Of a DNA stretch of 64,000 bases, positions 35,348 to 44,392 are shown one piece after another. Under the pieces are notes generated by a model. The model had not been told where the DNA came from. It made no database searches and worked only from the letters and a program-made list of their open reading frames with translations. The number at the start of each line of letters is the position of its first letter. The first letter of the stretch is position 1. The stretch comes from Gammaproteobacteria bacterium HGW-Gammaproteobacteria-2. Lineage in GTDB: Bacteria; Pseudomonadota; Gammaproteobacteria; Xanthomonadales; Xanthomonadaceae. The stretch lies in contig PGZE01000010.1 in the NCBI GenBank assembly GCA_002840015.1, positions 1-64,000 of the forward strand, read 5' to 3'. The translations under genes were made by a program, and so were the position numbers.

Positions 35348-36457
35348 GTGTTTGTATTGATCGTCGGTGACAACACCGAAACACGAGCAAGCCTTGAGCA
35401 GGCAGTTGATGACTTCGGCCTCGACTGGCGGCTTGAGTTTGCTGCGGATACCTCGGCTGCGGTGAGTTTGGCCGATGCGCATAGGGTGGATGTAGCTGCA
35501 ATCGACCTGCGTGCGCCCGGAGTTGATGGCGCTGCCTTGCTTGAAGCCATCCGTGCCAAATATCCCGAGGTCGTGCGTTTGCTGTTGCTCGGCGAATCGC
35601 AGCCCCATGTAGCGGTGCGGGTGCTTGAGTCGGCCCATCGTGTGCTCAGAAAGCCGTTGCGCGCCGAAGAGTTGATCGATTCGGTCGAGAGTGTGGTCGA
35701 GTTGCGAGACTTGCTCGATTCGCCGCGACTCAAGGCGCTGATTGGCAGCGTCAGTGAATTGCCGCCCGCGCCCAATCTTTATCTCAACCTGACTACCGTG
35801 CTGAATGATCCACGATCACCCGCCAGCGCTGCGGTGAATCTGGTCGAACAGGACCCGGCGATGGTGTCCAAGGTGCTGCACTTGTGCAATTCGGCGTTTT
35901 TCTCGAGCGGCCGCAGCGTTTCCAATATTCGCGCAGCGGTGGTGCGCCTTGGCAACGAAAATCTGCGCCGTCTGGTACTGAACAGCGAGGTGTTTTCTCG
36001 TCGCCACGGCGGCGCCAGGGTGGATCACGCGCAGTTGCAGCAGCGCGCCTTGCGCGCGTCGCAATTGGCCTCCCGGCTGCTGACGGGCAGCAGTGCCGAA
36101 CTTGCCGCTACCGCAGCATTGTTGTCGGATGTCGGCATGTTGTTACCCGGCGTCTGTGTGCCGAGCCCGGGTGTTGCACCAACACCGGATGACGGCCCGC
36201 ACTATGCTGAAGCAGGGGCGTACCTGCTGGGTTTGTGGGGCCTGCCGATGCCCATCGTTGAAGCCGTGGCCAGCCATCATCAACCCGGCAGGTCGCGCAC
36301 GCGAGGCTTCTGGGTTGGTGGCGCGGTGCATGTGGCCCGCGCGCTTGTCGCCAGTGAAGCGGTGGATGAAGACTACCTCGAACGGGTTGGCATGCGCGAT
36401 CGCCTTCCGGCATGGCGCAAGATGGCGGAAGATATGGCAGCCGTTACAGTGGCCTGA
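35348..36457 (+). CDS. Receiver-HDOD domain protein
   Basis: A 369-residue protein. The first ~120 residues look like a degenerate response-regulator receiver ('LIVGDNTETRASLEQAV', 'AIDLRAPGVDGAALL' with Asp, and 'RVLRKPLRAEEL' with Lys). The HDOD domain (~140-330) reads 'LPPAPNLYLNLTTVL', 'VLHLCNSAFFSSGRSVSNI' and 'ASHHQPGRS', the pattern of HD-related output domains without the metal-binding HD pair. HDOD proteins act in signalling. GTG 35348 is chosen because AGGGAGGA (35336-35343) lies at ideal distance; nothing upstream fits better. Confidence 0.82.
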   Translation: MFVLIVGDNTETRASLEQAVDDFGLDWRLEFAADTSAAVSLADAHRVDVAAIDLRAPGVDGAALLEAIRAKYPEVVRLLLLGESQPHVAVRVLESAHRVLRKPLRAEELIDSVESVVELRDLLDSPRLKALIGSVSELPPAPNLYLNLTTVLNDPRSPASAAVNLVEQDPAMVSKVLHLCNSAFFSSGRSVSNIRAAVVRLGNENLRRLVLNSEVFSRRHGGARVDHAQLQQRALRASQLASRLLTGSSAELAATAALLSDVGMLLPGVCVPSPGVAPTPDDGPHYAEAGAYLLGLWGLPMPIVEAVASHHQPGRSRTRGFWVGGAVHVARALVASEAVDEDYLERVGMRDRLPAWRKMAEDMAAVTVA

Positions 36458-36482
36458 CCCAGCGATTCGTGGAGCTCTGACG

Positions 36483-38021
36483 ATGACATCAAGGGTGGTT
36501 TTTTTGCTGCTGCTGGTATTGCTCTCGATGCCGGCACAGGCCGCCCTGCATCGCGTGTTGGTGTTCGAGGATCACAATGGCAACAACCAGCGCGATGACG
36601 GCGAACCGGGGTTGGCTGGAGTCAAGGTGGTTATCAACGAAGCTGCGTTGGTGCTGACCGATGCCGATGGCAGGGCACGACTGCCGGTACAGGGCAAGGA
36701 CACAATCGCGCTGGTCAAACCGCCCGGATTCGCATTGGCGTTGCGCGACAACGGCCTGCCGGATTTCTGGCGGCGTGCCCCCAGCACCGGTCAAGTGCTG
36801 GATGTTGCGTTTGGCCTGCGTCGCAGCGATTCCAGCAATGCCTTCGATATGCTGGTGTTCGGCGACCCGCAGCCCAAGTCGCTGACCGATGTCGATTACT
36901 ACCGACGTGACATCGTCGAGCCGTTGATCGGGCAGCACCGCGCGCGCATGGGGGTGTCGCTGGGCGACATCGTACACGACGATCTGAGCCTGTATCCGGC
37001 GATCAACGCCGTTACCGCGCGTCTGAACGTGCCATGGCTGCATGTGGCCGGCAATCACGACCTGAACTTCGATGCGGCCGACGATGCCAGTTCGCTGGCA
37101 ACATTCACCGCCACCTTCGGCCCCGATACCTTCGCCTGGGAAGAGGGCGAGATGGTTTTCATCGGGCTCGACGATGTGATCTATCTGCCCGGACAGCAGC
37201 CTGCTTACGTGGGGGGGTTGCGGCCCGAGCAATTCGCGTTTCTTGAGGCTTACCTTGCCACCGTGCCGAATGAGCGCCTGGTCGTGTTGGCGCTGCATAT
37301 CCCGCTGTTCGATCCCGACCCGCAGCGTGAGACGTTTCGCCATGCCGATCGCGAACGCTTGTTTGCCCTGCTCGCGCGCTTTGATCAGCGCCTGGTGTTG
37401 AGTGCGCATATGCACAGCCAGTTGCATTGGCTGCATGACGCTACCGATGGTTGGGCCGGAACGACGCCATTGCACGAATACAACGTCGGTGCCGCCTGCG
37501 GCGGTTTCTGGTCGGGGGTGAAGGACGCCGAGGGTATCCCGGATACCACCATGGCTGATGGCACCCCCAATGGTTACGCGCTAATGCAGGTTGATGGCAA
37601 TCACTACGCCCTGACATGGCATCCGGCACGCGACGCGCAAGGCACCCAGATTGCGCTGCATGCGCCAAAGGTGCTGCGTCGCGGGGCGTGGCCGGGGGTG
37701 AGTGTTTACGCCAACGTGTTCATGGCGATGCCCGATGCGCTGGTTGAATATCGTATTGATGACGGCCCGTGGCAGGCGATGACGCGGGTGCGCGAGGCCG
37801 ACCCCGAGATGCTGGCACGCAATCTCGCCGACGATGCCAGTGCGGTGCTGCGTGGCTATGATCGCGCGCCGCAGGCGAGCATTTCCGGCCACCTGTGGCG
37901 GGCACCGCTACCTACGGATCGAACTCTGGGCGAACATCAGATCGACGTGCGCAGCATGGATCGCTGGCGTGGTGAAGTCCGCGCGCAAACCACTTATCGG
38001 CTCGATGAGGCATCGCCATGA
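36483..38021 (+). CDS. Calcineurin-like metallophosphoesterase, secreted
   Basis: A 512-residue protein with a signal peptide cleaved after 'SMPAQA' (residue 20). Residues ~22-100 form an N-terminal SdrD/MetallophosN-like domain ('VFEDHNGNNQRDDGEPGLAG'). The phosphoesterase core has 'MLVFGDPQ', 'SLGDIVHDD', 'AGNHDLNF' and 'LSAHMHSQ', the metal-binding set of the calcineurin-like fold. A C-terminal beta domain follows (~380-512). It probably hydrolyses phosphate esters in the periplasm. Its end overlaps the GDPD gene (ATGA), consistent with a phosphate-scavenging operon. Confidence 0.88.
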   Translation: MTSRVVFLLLLVLLSMPAQAALHRVLVFEDHNGNNQRDDGEPGLAGVKVVINEAALVLTDADGRARLPVQGKDTIALVKPPGFALALRDNGLPDFWRRAPSTGQVLDVAFGLRRSDSSNAFDMLVFGDPQPKSLTDVDYYRRDIVEPLIGQHRARMGVSLGDIVHDDLSLYPAINAVTARLNVPWLHVAGNHDLNFDAADDASSLATFTATFGPDTFAWEEGEMVFIGLDDVIYLPGQQPAYVGGLRPEQFAFLEAYLATVPNERLVVLALHIPLFDPDPQRETFRHADRERLFALLARFDQRLVLSAHMHSQLHWLHDATDGWAGTTPLHEYNVGAACGGFWSGVKDAEGIPDTTMADGTPNGYALMQVDGNHYALTWHPARDAQGTQIALHAPKVLRRGAWPGVSVYANVFMAMPDALVEYRIDDGPWQAMTRVREADPEMLARNLADDASAVLRGYDRAPQASISGHLWRAPLPTDRTLGEHQIDVRSMDRWRGEVRAQTTYRLDEASP

Positions 38022-38881
38022 ACTGGAACACGCTGGACGGATCGCCGCCGTTGATTCTGGCCCATCGTGGCGCCAGCGGGCCATTGCCGGAACATACCCT
38101 GGTGGGTTATGCGCTGGGTCTGGGCCAGGGCGCCGATGTCATCGAGCCGGATCTGGTGCCGAGCGCCGATGGCGTGTTGTACGCACGGCATGAACCGGCA
38201 CTGCGCAACAGCACCAACATTTCGGCCCTACCCGAGTTCGCGCCGTACCAGCGTGATGGCGAATGGTGGAGTGTTGCCCTGCGTGCCGAGCAGCTTGATC
38301 GATTGCGCGCACGGCAACCGTTTCCTGGGCGCGATCGTAGTTTCGATGACCTGCACTCGCTGCCGCGCTGGCAGGCAATCGTGGATTGGGCGGCGCAGGC
38401 AGCTGCCGAACGCGGCAGGGCGGTGACCCTGTACCCGGAGATCAAGCACCCGAGCGAGCTGGCTGCACGCGGCGTCGATCCGGTGCCGCATTTCATTGAA
38501 TCGGTTGCCGCGTTGCCCGATGGTGTACGGGTGTGGGTGCAATGTTTTGATGTGGAGCCGCTGTATCGCGTGTATCTGGCCACCGGCTTGCCGTGTGCCT
38601 TGCTGATTGATGCCGAGGACGACTGGCAGACCGCCATTGCCGCGCATGGCAGTTGGCTGTCGCGGTTGGGTGTCAACAAGCGTCTGCTTGAAACGGGGTT
38701 GGTTGCCGATGCCCATTGCCGTGGTCTGCGGGTGGACGCCTGGACGTTTCGCGATGATGCCTTGGGCGCCGGATTTGCCCACATCGCGGACGAGATGCAG
38801 GCCGCGATGCGGCATGGCGTGGATGGGTTGTTCTGTGATTTTCCGGCGACCGGTGTTGCCGCGCGCGCGCAGATGCTGTGA
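38018..38881 (+). CDS. Glycerophosphodiester phosphodiesterase
   Basis: A 287-residue GDPD, releasing glycerol 3-phosphate from glycerophosphodiesters. 'ILAHRGASGPLPEHTL' has H16 and the Glu of the active site, 'IEPDLVPSADGVLYARHE' the metal site, and 'YPEIKHP' the Lys/Glu stretch. No signal peptide is visible, so unlike the upstream phosphoesterase it may be cytoplasmic. It is convergent with mtnC; only 11 bases separate the stops. Confidence 0.88.
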   Translation: MNWNTLDGSPPLILAHRGASGPLPEHTLVGYALGLGQGADVIEPDLVPSADGVLYARHEPALRNSTNISALPEFAPYQRDGEWWSVALRAEQLDRLRARQPFPGRDRSFDDLHSLPRWQAIVDWAAQAAAERGRAVTLYPEIKHPSELAARGVDPVPHFIESVAALPDGVRVWVQCFDVEPLYRVYLATGLPCALLIDAEDDWQTAIAAHGSWLSRLGVNKRLLETGLVADAHCRGLRVDAWTFRDDALGAGFAHIADEMQAAMRHGVDGLFCDFPATGVAARAQML

Positions 38882-38892
38882 TCGCAGCCAGC

Positions 38893-39591
38893 TCAGCTCA
38901 GCTCGCCAATCTCGTCAAAGCGCGTCACCCGGCGATGGCCGTGGCAGGTATCAGCTTCGCGTGGCTGCGGGTAGTCTTCGATGCGATCAACCAACACCGT
39001 GTCGAGTCCGGCTTCGCGGGCGGCATCGAGTTCTTCCACGACATCGGAAAGAAACAATACGTCGTTGGCAGCGGTGCCGATCTCGGCAACGATATTGCGG
39101 TAGCTTTGCGGCTCGCGTTTGCCGCCGATTTCGGTGTCGAAAAAACCTGAAAACAACGGGGTGAGATCACCGGCCTCGGTGTGTGCGAAGAACAGCCGCT
39201 GCGCGGCAACCGAGCCGGATGAATACACGTACAAGACATGTCCGTTGGCGTGCCATGCCTGCAATTGGGCAGCGGCATCGGCGTATATGTGCGCGTGAAA
39301 CGCTGCGTGCGCATAGCCGCTGCGCCAGATCATGCCTTGCAGCGCCTTGAGCGCGGTGTGCTTGCGGTCCTCGTCGATCCATTGCTGCAACAACTCGACG
39401 ATGCAGTTATCGGAAACCACGCCGCCGATGTCGAGCGCCGCGGCATCGAGCCAGCGGCGCACGTCCGGTTCCTGGCCATGGCGACGCACAAAGGCCGGCA
39501 ATGCCTGGCGCGCGTACGGGAACAGCACCTGTTTGACGAACGCAATCGAACTGGTGGTGCCTTCGATGTCGGTAACAATGGTTTTGCTCAC
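38893..39591 (-). CDS. mtnC: Acireductone synthase (2,3-diketo-5-methylthiopentyl-1-phosphate enolase-phosphatase)
   Basis: A 232-residue HAD-family enzyme of the methionine salvage pathway. It enolises and dephosphorylates 2,3-diketo-5-methylthiopentyl-1-phosphate. The HAD nucleophile region is '[11 protein letters not shown]' (D8, E10), with '[15 protein letters not shown]' and '[17 protein letters not shown]' as motifs II and IV. GTG 39591 is the start because it overlaps the mtnD stop (GTGA) and the protein begins 'SKTIVTD'. It is the third gene of the mtnB-mtnD-mtnC set. Confidence 0.93.
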   Translation of the reverse strand: MSKTIVTDIEGTTSSIAFVKQVLFPYARQALPAFVRRHGQEPDVRRWLDAAALDIGGVVSDNCIVELLQQWIDEDRKHTALKALQGMIWRSGYAHAAFHAHIYADAAAQLQAWHANGHVLYVYSSGSVAAQRLFFAHTEAGDLTPLFSGFFDTEIGGKREPQSYRNIVAEIGTAANDVLFLSDVVEELDAAREAGLDTVLVDRIEDYPQPREADTCHGHRRVTRFDEIGELS

Positions 39592-40142
39592 GCGGCTTCG
39601 GCCTCGTAGCGGGGAAACTGCTCGGCGATGGTGCTGCCGGTAAAGTTGGCGACCCAGCCGGCGGGGTTGGTGAACAGGCGGATCGCGACGAAATACGGTT
39701 GCGGCCCCATGTCGAACCAGTGCTGGGTGTTGGCTGGTACGCTGATCAGGTCGCCGGTATGGCACAGCACTTCGTACACGCGCTGATCGATGTGCAGGGT
39801 GAACAGCCCCGAGCCGGCGACAAAAAAACGCACTTCGTCTTCGGCATGGGTGTGTTCGCTGAGAAACTTGCGGCGCAGCGCTTCGCGCTCGGGGTGTTCC
39901 GGGGTAACGCTGACCACATCCACCGCCTGGTAGCCACCCTGCGCCATCAACCGGTCGATGTCTTCACGATAAGCGGCGACAACCGTGTCCTGGCTCGCAT
40001 TGGCCGGCAGTGCCGCATTTGCTTTCCAGCGCTCGAAGCGCACACCGAGCAGGCCCAGTGTGTCGGTGATCCGGGCGTGGTCGTTGCTGGTGAGGATCGG
40101 TAGGTTCGGGTGGATTTCGTCGAAAATTCGCAGTCGGCTCAT
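39588..40142 (-). CDS. mtnD: Acireductone dioxygenase
   Basis: A 184-residue cupin. The metal ligands are H97 and H99 in '[10 protein letters not shown]', E103, and H141 in '[10 protein letters not shown]'. It cleaves acireductone to the 2-oxo acid precursor of methionine (Fe form) or an off-pathway product (Ni form). It overlaps mtnC and lies 32 bases after mtnB. Length and motifs are normal for the family. Confidence 0.94.
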   Translation of the reverse strand: MSRLRIFDEIHPNLPILTSNDHARITDTLGLLGVRFERWKANAALPANASQDTVVAAYREDIDRLMAQGGYQAVDVVSVTPEHPEREALRRKFLSEHTHAEDEVRFFVAGSGLFTLHIDQRVYEVLCHTGDLISVPANTQHWFDMGPQPYFVAIRLFTNPAGWVANFTGSTIAEQFPRYEAEAA

Positions 40143-40174
40143 GGTATGGGTCGCAAAAGTGTCGAGATCAAGGG

Positions 40175-40828
40175 TCAGCTCAGGCGGCTGGTACGTTGTG
40201 GTGCGATACGCAGCAGATCGAGTTCGCAGCCCAGCAAAAACTCGAAGGCCTCCAAGTGGCGACAGGCTTCCGAATGGCTGCGGCCCCAGGCGTACAGGCC
40301 GTGGCCATCGATCAAATAACCCCAGATCGGGCCGGCATCGAGCAGCGCTTCCACCTGCGCGGCGAGGGTACTCATGTCCTGGCTGTTGGGCAGCACCGGC
40401 AAGGTCAGGCGGGCATCGTGCGTGGTGTTGCCGGCAATCGCCTTGATCAACTCGTAACCGTCGAAATACACACGGCCGGCACCAGCATACAGACGCGAGG
40501 CCACGGTCTGGGTATGGGAATGGGTATGCAATACGCAGTTGACTTCGGGCAGGCGGCGATACAGATGCGCATGCAACAAGGCTTCTGCCGATGGGTGTTG
40601 CTCACTGGCCACCGCCTGGCCATCGAAGTCGATCGCCATGAAGTCGGTCGGTGTGAGCTGCCCCTTGTCGCGTCCTGACACGGTGATTACCGCATGTTGT
40701 TGATCCAGACGCATCGAGAAGTTGCTGCTGGTGGCTGGGGTCCAGCCGCGCGCAGCCAGCCGCGCGGTAATCGCGATCAGCGTTTGCGTATGCTCGGCAA
40801 ATTGATTTGCGCAGTAGGGTAGGTCCAT
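40175..40828 (-). CDS. mtnB: Methylthioribulose-1-phosphate dehydratase
   Basis: A 217-residue class II aldolase-fold dehydratase. It has 'TSSNFSMR' (33-40), a Zn site in 'HTHSHTQTV' (H101, H103), and 'DGYELIKAI' plus '[10 protein letters not shown]'. It converts methylthioribulose 1-phosphate to the diketone used by MtnC. The ATG at 40828 marks the conserved N-terminus; the longer open frame upstream has no similarity. mtnA, which makes its substrate, is 20 kb away at 61656, so the pathway is split in this genome. Confidence 0.93.
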   Translation of the reverse strand: MDLPYCANQFAEHTQTLIAITARLAARGWTPATSSNFSMRLDQQHAVITVSGRDKGQLTPTDFMAIDFDGQAVASEQHPSAEALLHAHLYRRLPEVNCVLHTHSHTQTVASRLYAGAGRVYFDGYELIKAIAGNTTHDARLTLPVLPNSQDMSTLAAQVEALLDAGPIWGYLIDGHGLYAWGRSHSEACRHLEAFEFLLGCELDLLRIAPQRTSRLS

Positions 40829-40933
40829 GCGGCAAGTGTAACCAATGCTCCGGCTTGTTGTGCCTGGTGCTGGCCAGCGCATCGCTGCATTGAACGCGAA
40901 TCGTTCGCAACTAATTGGTTTTACAGGGTTCGC

Positions 40934-40947
40934 TTGATCCGCATCAA
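40934..40947 (+). promoter_or_regulatory. FNR/Anr-type binding site upstream of the HiPIP gene
   Basis: TTGATCCGCATCAA is a perfect TTGAT-N4-ATCAA dyad. With the -10 at 40970-40975 and a start near 40982, its centre lies at about -41.5, the classical position for FNR-type activation. This predicts oxygen-responsive control. Confidence 0.65.
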
Positions 40948-40969
40948 TCCGGCATTCACTTGGCGTCGC

Positions 40970-40975
40970 TATACT
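40970..40975 (+). promoter_or_regulatory. -10 element of the HiPIP promoter
   Basis: TATACT at 40970-40975 matches the -10 consensus except one base. There is no recognisable -35, as expected for an activator-dependent promoter. It lies about 30 bases before the start codon. Confidence 0.6.
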
Positions 40976-41002
40976 TGACGGGTCTTTTAGCGAGGTCATC
41001 TC

Positions 41003-41332
41003 ATGAACGAAATCCCTTCTTCCCGTCGTCGTTTTCTGGTCAATCTCGCAGTAGCGGCTTCGGCCGTGCCGTTGGGTGCGCGGCTGCTTGGTGGTAACGC
41101 AATTGCGCAAAGCCTGCCTGCGCTGCCGGTGGATAACGCGCAAGCCAAGGCATTGGCTTATGCAGAGGATGCAACCACAGTGAAACACCCGAGTTTCAAG
41201 GCCGGTAGCGATTGCGCCAATTGCCAGTTTTTCCAGGGCGCGCCGGGTACCAGTGAAGGTCCGTGTGCTTTGTTCCCGGGTCACTCGGTCAAGGCTAAAG
41301 GGTGGTGTTCGGCGTGGGCGAAGAAAGCTTGA
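41003..41332 (+). CDS. High-potential iron-sulfur protein (HiPIP)
   Basis: A 109-residue protein with a twin-arginine signal ([16 protein letters not shown]). The mature part has four Cys, C71, C74, C88 and C102, in '[10 protein letters not shown]', 'GPCALFPG' and 'GWCSAW', the 4Fe-4S site of HiPIPs. It is a periplasmic electron carrier. The ATG at 41003 follows GAGG. It stands alone on its strand under a predicted FNR-dependent promoter. Confidence 0.93.
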   Translation: MNEIPSSRRRFLVNLAVAASAVPLGARLLGGNAIAQSLPALPVDNAQAKALAYAEDATTVKHPSFKAGSDCANCQFFQGAPGTSEGPCALFPGHSVKAKGWCSAWAKKA

Positions 41333-41398
41333 TGGGTCTATTGTTCTGCAATGGTGTGATTCAAGGGCATTGATGCTTTGGGCTAACATGCTTCAGGG

Positions 41399-41427
41399 TT
41401 GACACTTTAGTGCGGGACGATCAAAAT
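41399..41427 (+). promoter_or_regulatory. Sigma-70 promoter of a possible small RNA
   Basis: TTGACA (41399-41404), a 17-base spacer and CAAAAT (41422-41427). A transcript would begin near 41433, with no ORF before the terminator at 41523. Confidence 0.55.
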
Positions 41428-41432
41428 GCACG

Positions 41433-41556
41433 TTTGCCATACCATCTAGATCAGGTGGATGGCGCGTAGGGTTGCATACCTGCAGGCAGAAACTTGAATC
41501 GCTTCGGCCTTGCGTGATGACGAAAGGGTCTGGTTTCGATCAGGCCCTTTTTTATT
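41433..41556 (+). ncRNA. Candidate small RNA or SulP leader, about 120 nt
   Basis: The stretch lies between a near-consensus promoter and an intrinsic terminator and contains no reading frame with a ribosome binding site. Its identity is unknown; I do not recognise a conserved RNA family. It may be a free-standing small RNA or an attenuated leader for the SulP gene, which starts about 185 bases after the terminator. Confidence 0.4.
41523..41556 (+). terminator. Intrinsic terminator
   Basis: The stem AAAGGGTCTG (41523-41532) pairs with CAGGCCCTTT (41541-41550), with one G-T wobble and an 8-base loop, followed by T6-A-TT. It is the best intrinsic terminator in the window. Confidence 0.8.
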
Positions 41557-41740
41557 GGTAAAACGCGGTAGACATCCGTCGTCACTGCGCATGTTGCACT
41601 CCAACTTTTCGTGCTTTGTAGCGCACTCTTCTTCCGCACCCGTAACGGCCTTGCGCTGGTTCGTGATGGCAGAGGTGCTTGGCAAACGCCATCCTTCCAA
41701 TTACATGTCTTGGTGCCTGCGCCGGGCAAGGTTTTACCCC

Positions 41741-43219
41741 ATGATGAATACGTATCGCAATGATTGGCTTGGCAATGTCAAAGGTGACTTGCTGGCGGGT
41801 CTGGTCGTTGCACTTGCCCTGATTCCCGAAGCGATTGCTTTTTCGGTGATTGCCGGCGTCGATCCGAAGGTGGGACTGTATGCCTCGTTCTGTATCGCGG
41901 TGGTGATTTCCTTCACCGGCGGCCGGCCCGGCATGATCTCTGCCGCGACCGGTGCCATGGCATTGTTGATGGTCGGATTGGTCAAGGATCATGGCCTGCA
42001 ATACTTGCTGGTGGCGACGGTGTTGACCGGCGTGCTGCAAATACTGGCTGGCGCCATTCGTTTGGGTTCGTTGATGCGATTTGTGTCGCGCTCGGTCATC
42101 ACGGGCTTCGTCAATGCGCTGGCCATCTTGATCTTTTTGGCTCAGCTACCCGAGTTGATCGGTGCGCCGTGGCTGGTTTACGCACTGGTGGCGGCGGGGC
42201 TGGCGATTATTTATCTGTTCCCGTTGTTGACCAAAGCCATCCCATCGCCATTGATATGCATTGTGCTGCTTTCCGCGCTGGCGCTGTGGCTGGACCTGGA
42301 TGTACGCCGGGTCGGCGACATGGGCGCGCTGCCCGACAGCCTGCCGGTTTTCCTGCTGCCGCAGGTGCCGTGGACGCTGGAAACCTTGTGGATCGTGCTG
42401 CCGGTTTCGTTGACCCTGACCGTTGTCGGTTTGCTGGAATCCTTGCTGACCGCCGCCATCGTTGACGATCTCACCGATACACCAAGTAACAAAAACCGCG
42501 AATCGATGGGCCAGGGTATCGCCAACATCGCCTCTGGGTTTCTCGGCGGGATGGCCGGTTGCGCGATGATCGGGCAGTCGGTGATCAATGTGAAATCGGG
42601 CGGACGTGGCCGGCTGTCGGCGTTTGCCGCCGGCGTGTTCCTGTTGCTGATGGTGGTATTCGCCGGCGCATGGGTTGCGCAGATTCCGATGGCAGCATTG
42701 GTTGCGGTGATGATCATGGTGGCGATCGGTACCTTCAACTGGGGTTCGATCAAGAATCTGCGCGATCATCCCAAGACATCCAGCATGGTGATGGTGGCAA
42801 CGGTGATCGTGGTGGTGGCGACGCACGATCTGGCCAAGGGGGTTGGTGTTGGCGTGCTGCTGTCGGCCTTGTTCTTTGCGCGCAAGGTTGGCCAGGTGTT
42901 GCATGTTGGTTCGGTTGGCAGTGCCGATGGCTGTTCGCGCGCCTACACAGTGACCGGACAGGTATTCTTCGCGTCTGCGGAATCTTTTGTTGCCGGATTC
43001 GATTTCAAGGAAGTGTTGCAGCGAGTGAGCATCGATGTGTCGCGCGCCCATTTGTGGGACCTTACCGCTGTAGGTGCGCTGGACAAGGTCGTCCTCAAGT
43101 TCCGGCGTGAGGGTGCGCAGGTAGAAGTCATCGGCTTGAACGAGGCCAGTGCCACTTTGGTGGATCGCCTTGCAGTACACGACAAACCCGATGCCGTGGA
43201 ACGGCTCATGGGCCACTGA
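41741..43219 (+). CDS. SulP-family anion transporter
   Basis: A 492-residue inner-membrane transporter. The hydrophobic core has about ten or more segments, with '[20 protein letters not shown]' and '[19 protein letters not shown]' typical of SulP proteins. A short STAS domain follows in the last ~80 residues ('[19 protein letters not shown]'). The substrate (sulfate, bicarbonate or another anion) cannot be read from sequence. ATG 41741 is chosen from tandem ATGs; the longer frame upstream enters the terminator. A universal stress protein gene follows after nine bases. Confidence 0.85.
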   Translation: MMNTYRNDWLGNVKGDLLAGLVVALALIPEAIAFSVIAGVDPKVGLYASFCIAVVISFTGGRPGMISAATGAMALLMVGLVKDHGLQYLLVATVLTGVLQILAGAIRLGSLMRFVSRSVITGFVNALAILIFLAQLPELIGAPWLVYALVAAGLAIIYLFPLLTKAIPSPLICIVLLSALALWLDLDVRRVGDMGALPDSLPVFLLPQVPWTLETLWIVLPVSLTLTVVGLLESLLTAAIVDDLTDTPSNKNRESMGQGIANIASGFLGGMAGCAMIGQSVINVKSGGRGRLSAFAAGVFLLLMVVFAGAWVAQIPMAALVAVMIMVAIGTFNWGSIKNLRDHPKTSSMVMVATVIVVVATHDLAKGVGVGVLLSALFFARKVGQVLHVGSVGSADGCSRAYTVTGQVFFASAESFVAGFDFKEVLQRVSIDVSRAHLWDLTAVGALDKVVLKFRREGAQVEVIGLNEASATLVDRLAVHDKPDAVERLMGH

Positions 43220-43228
43220 GAGAACATA

Positions 43229-44110
43229 ATGAATGAATCTACCCTGATTCACACCGGTGGCCGTGTGCTCGCCGCGCTCGATCATTCGGTTTATGCCGCC
43301 AGCGTTGCCGATCACGCCGGCTGGGCGGCGGTACAGCTTGGCGCACCACTGGATCTGCTGCATGTCATTGATCGCCACAGTTGGGCCAGCGGCGAGGCTG
43401 ATCTGAGCGGAAGTCTTTCGCTTGGTGGGCAGGAGGCGCTGCTGGAAAAACTGGTTTCGCTTGATGAGCAGCGTGGTCGCATCGCACAGGAGCAAGGGCG
43501 CATGTTGCTGGCCAAGGCACAGGCGCGTGTCTCGGGATTGTTCGGTCAGTCGGCGGTAGTCAAGCAACGGCAGGGCGCATTGGTAGAAACACTGCTGGAA
43601 CTGGAGCCCGATGTGCGCTTGTTGGTGATTGGCAAGCGCGGCGAACACGCCAATTTTGTTGAGGGCCAGCTTGGCAGCAAGCTGGAGAGCGTGGTGCGTG
43701 CCGCCAGCCGGCCGGTACTGATCGCCTCGCGGGCCTTCCGCGCGATCAAGCGTTTCATGATTGCATTCGATGGCAGCACCACCACCCGACGCTGTGTTGA
43801 CATGGTGTCTGCCAGCCCGTTGCTTGCTGGCCTGGAATGCGTGCTGTTGATGGTTGGCCAAGGTTCGGACACACAGCGTGAGGCGATGCAATGGGCCGAA
43901 CAATCATTGTGCGGCGCGGGTTTCGTGCCGGTTATCAGGCACGTTGATGGTGTTGCCGAGACAGTGATCGCGCAAACTGTGGTTGCGGAGCGCATCGATC
44001 TGCTGGTGATGGGGGCTTACGGCCATTCACGGATACGCAACCGCATCGTCGGCAGTACCACCACCCAGGTATTGCGCAGTTGCAAGATACCGGTGCTGTT
44101 GCTGCGCTGA
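43229..44110 (+). CDS. Universal stress protein, tandem UspA domains
   Basis: A 293-residue protein with two USP domains (~10-145 and ~155-293). The first ends in 'LVIGKRGEHANFVEGQLGSKLE' and the second has the ATP-binding pattern 'MGAYGHSRIRNRIVGSTTTQVL'. Universal stress proteins support survival under growth arrest or stress. It is probably cotranscribed with the SulP transporter, nine bases upstream, as often seen; it may regulate the transporter's activity. Confidence 0.88.
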   Translation: MNESTLIHTGGRVLAALDHSVYAASVADHAGWAAVQLGAPLDLLHVIDRHSWASGEADLSGSLSLGGQEALLEKLVSLDEQRGRIAQEQGRMLLAKAQARVSGLFGQSAVVKQRQGALVETLLELEPDVRLLVIGKRGEHANFVEGQLGSKLESVVRAASRPVLIASRAFRAIKRFMIAFDGSTTTRRCVDMVSASPLLAGLECVLLMVGQGSDTQREAMQWAEQSLCGAGFVPVIRHVDGVAETVIAQTVVAERIDLLVMGAYGHSRIRNRIVGSTTTQVLRSCKIPVLLLR

Positions 44111-44140
44111 CCGTTGAGCCGGGTGGCCACCGGGGTTACG

Positions 44141-44164
44141 ATTTGCAAATCACAATTTGCAAAT
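44141..44164. promoter_or_regulatory. Tandem palindromic operator ATTTGCAAAT x2
   Basis: Two identical 10-base palindromes, 44141-44150 and 44155-44164, are spaced 14 bases start to start. They lie about 55 bases before the predicted transcription start of the asnB leader. The pattern suits a dimeric regulator binding twice; AsnC/Lrp-type regulators are one candidate class. Confidence 0.5.
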
Positions 44165-44170
44165 TACCTC

Positions 44171-44199
44171 TTTACGCGCCGCTGCAACTGCGCTATGTT
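44171..44199 (+). promoter_or_regulatory. Promoter of the asnB leader transcript
   Basis: TTTACG (44171-44176), 17 bases, TATGTT (44194-44199). Each element matches four of six consensus bases. The start point would be about 44206, so the leader ORF ATG at 44207 would sit at the very 5' end of the mRNA. Confidence 0.45.
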
Positions 44200-44206
44200 C
44201 GCTGCC

Positions 44207-44332
44207 ATGTCCATGTTTACCACCATTGTGGTTGATCTGTCCGCTGCCACCTTTATGGCCGCAGCCAGCAACGTCGTGCGCGTAAACAATAATAATAATC
44301 GTCGACCACCATCGCGCGGGCCGACCGCTTAG
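44207..44332 (+). CDS. Asparagine-rich leader peptide of asnB
   Basis: A 41-codon ORF between the promoter and asnB. It contains five consecutive Asn codons (44285-44299) followed by RRPPSRGPTA and a TAG at 44330-44332. Alternative starts at 44195 and 44213 change only the N-terminus. The amino acid used in the run is the product of the downstream enzyme, as in his, leu and thr attenuators. Overlapping RNA arms follow it: an antiterminator arm at 44316-44323 and a terminator at 44359-44382. Ribosome stalling at the Asn run would favour asnB transcription when charged Asn-tRNA is scarce. Confidence 0.7.
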   Translation: MSMFTTIVVDLSAATFMAAASNVVRVNNNNNRRPPSRGPTA

Positions 44333-44392
44333 TTTGTGCTGCAACGCTTCACCCACTCCGGCCCGCTCTGCATAGCGGGCCGTTTGCATTTC
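44316..44392 (+). terminator. asnB attenuator: antiterminator arm and terminator hairpin
   Basis: Terminator: CGGCCCGCT (44359-44367) pairs with AGCGGGCCG (44374-44382), 9 bp with a 6-base loop, then TTTGCATTT. Antiterminator: GCGGGCCG at 44316-44323 is identical to the terminator 3' arm and pairs perfectly with 44359-44366. The two structures exclude each other. A ribosome at the leader stop codon would mask 44316-44323 and allow termination. Confidence 0.7.
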
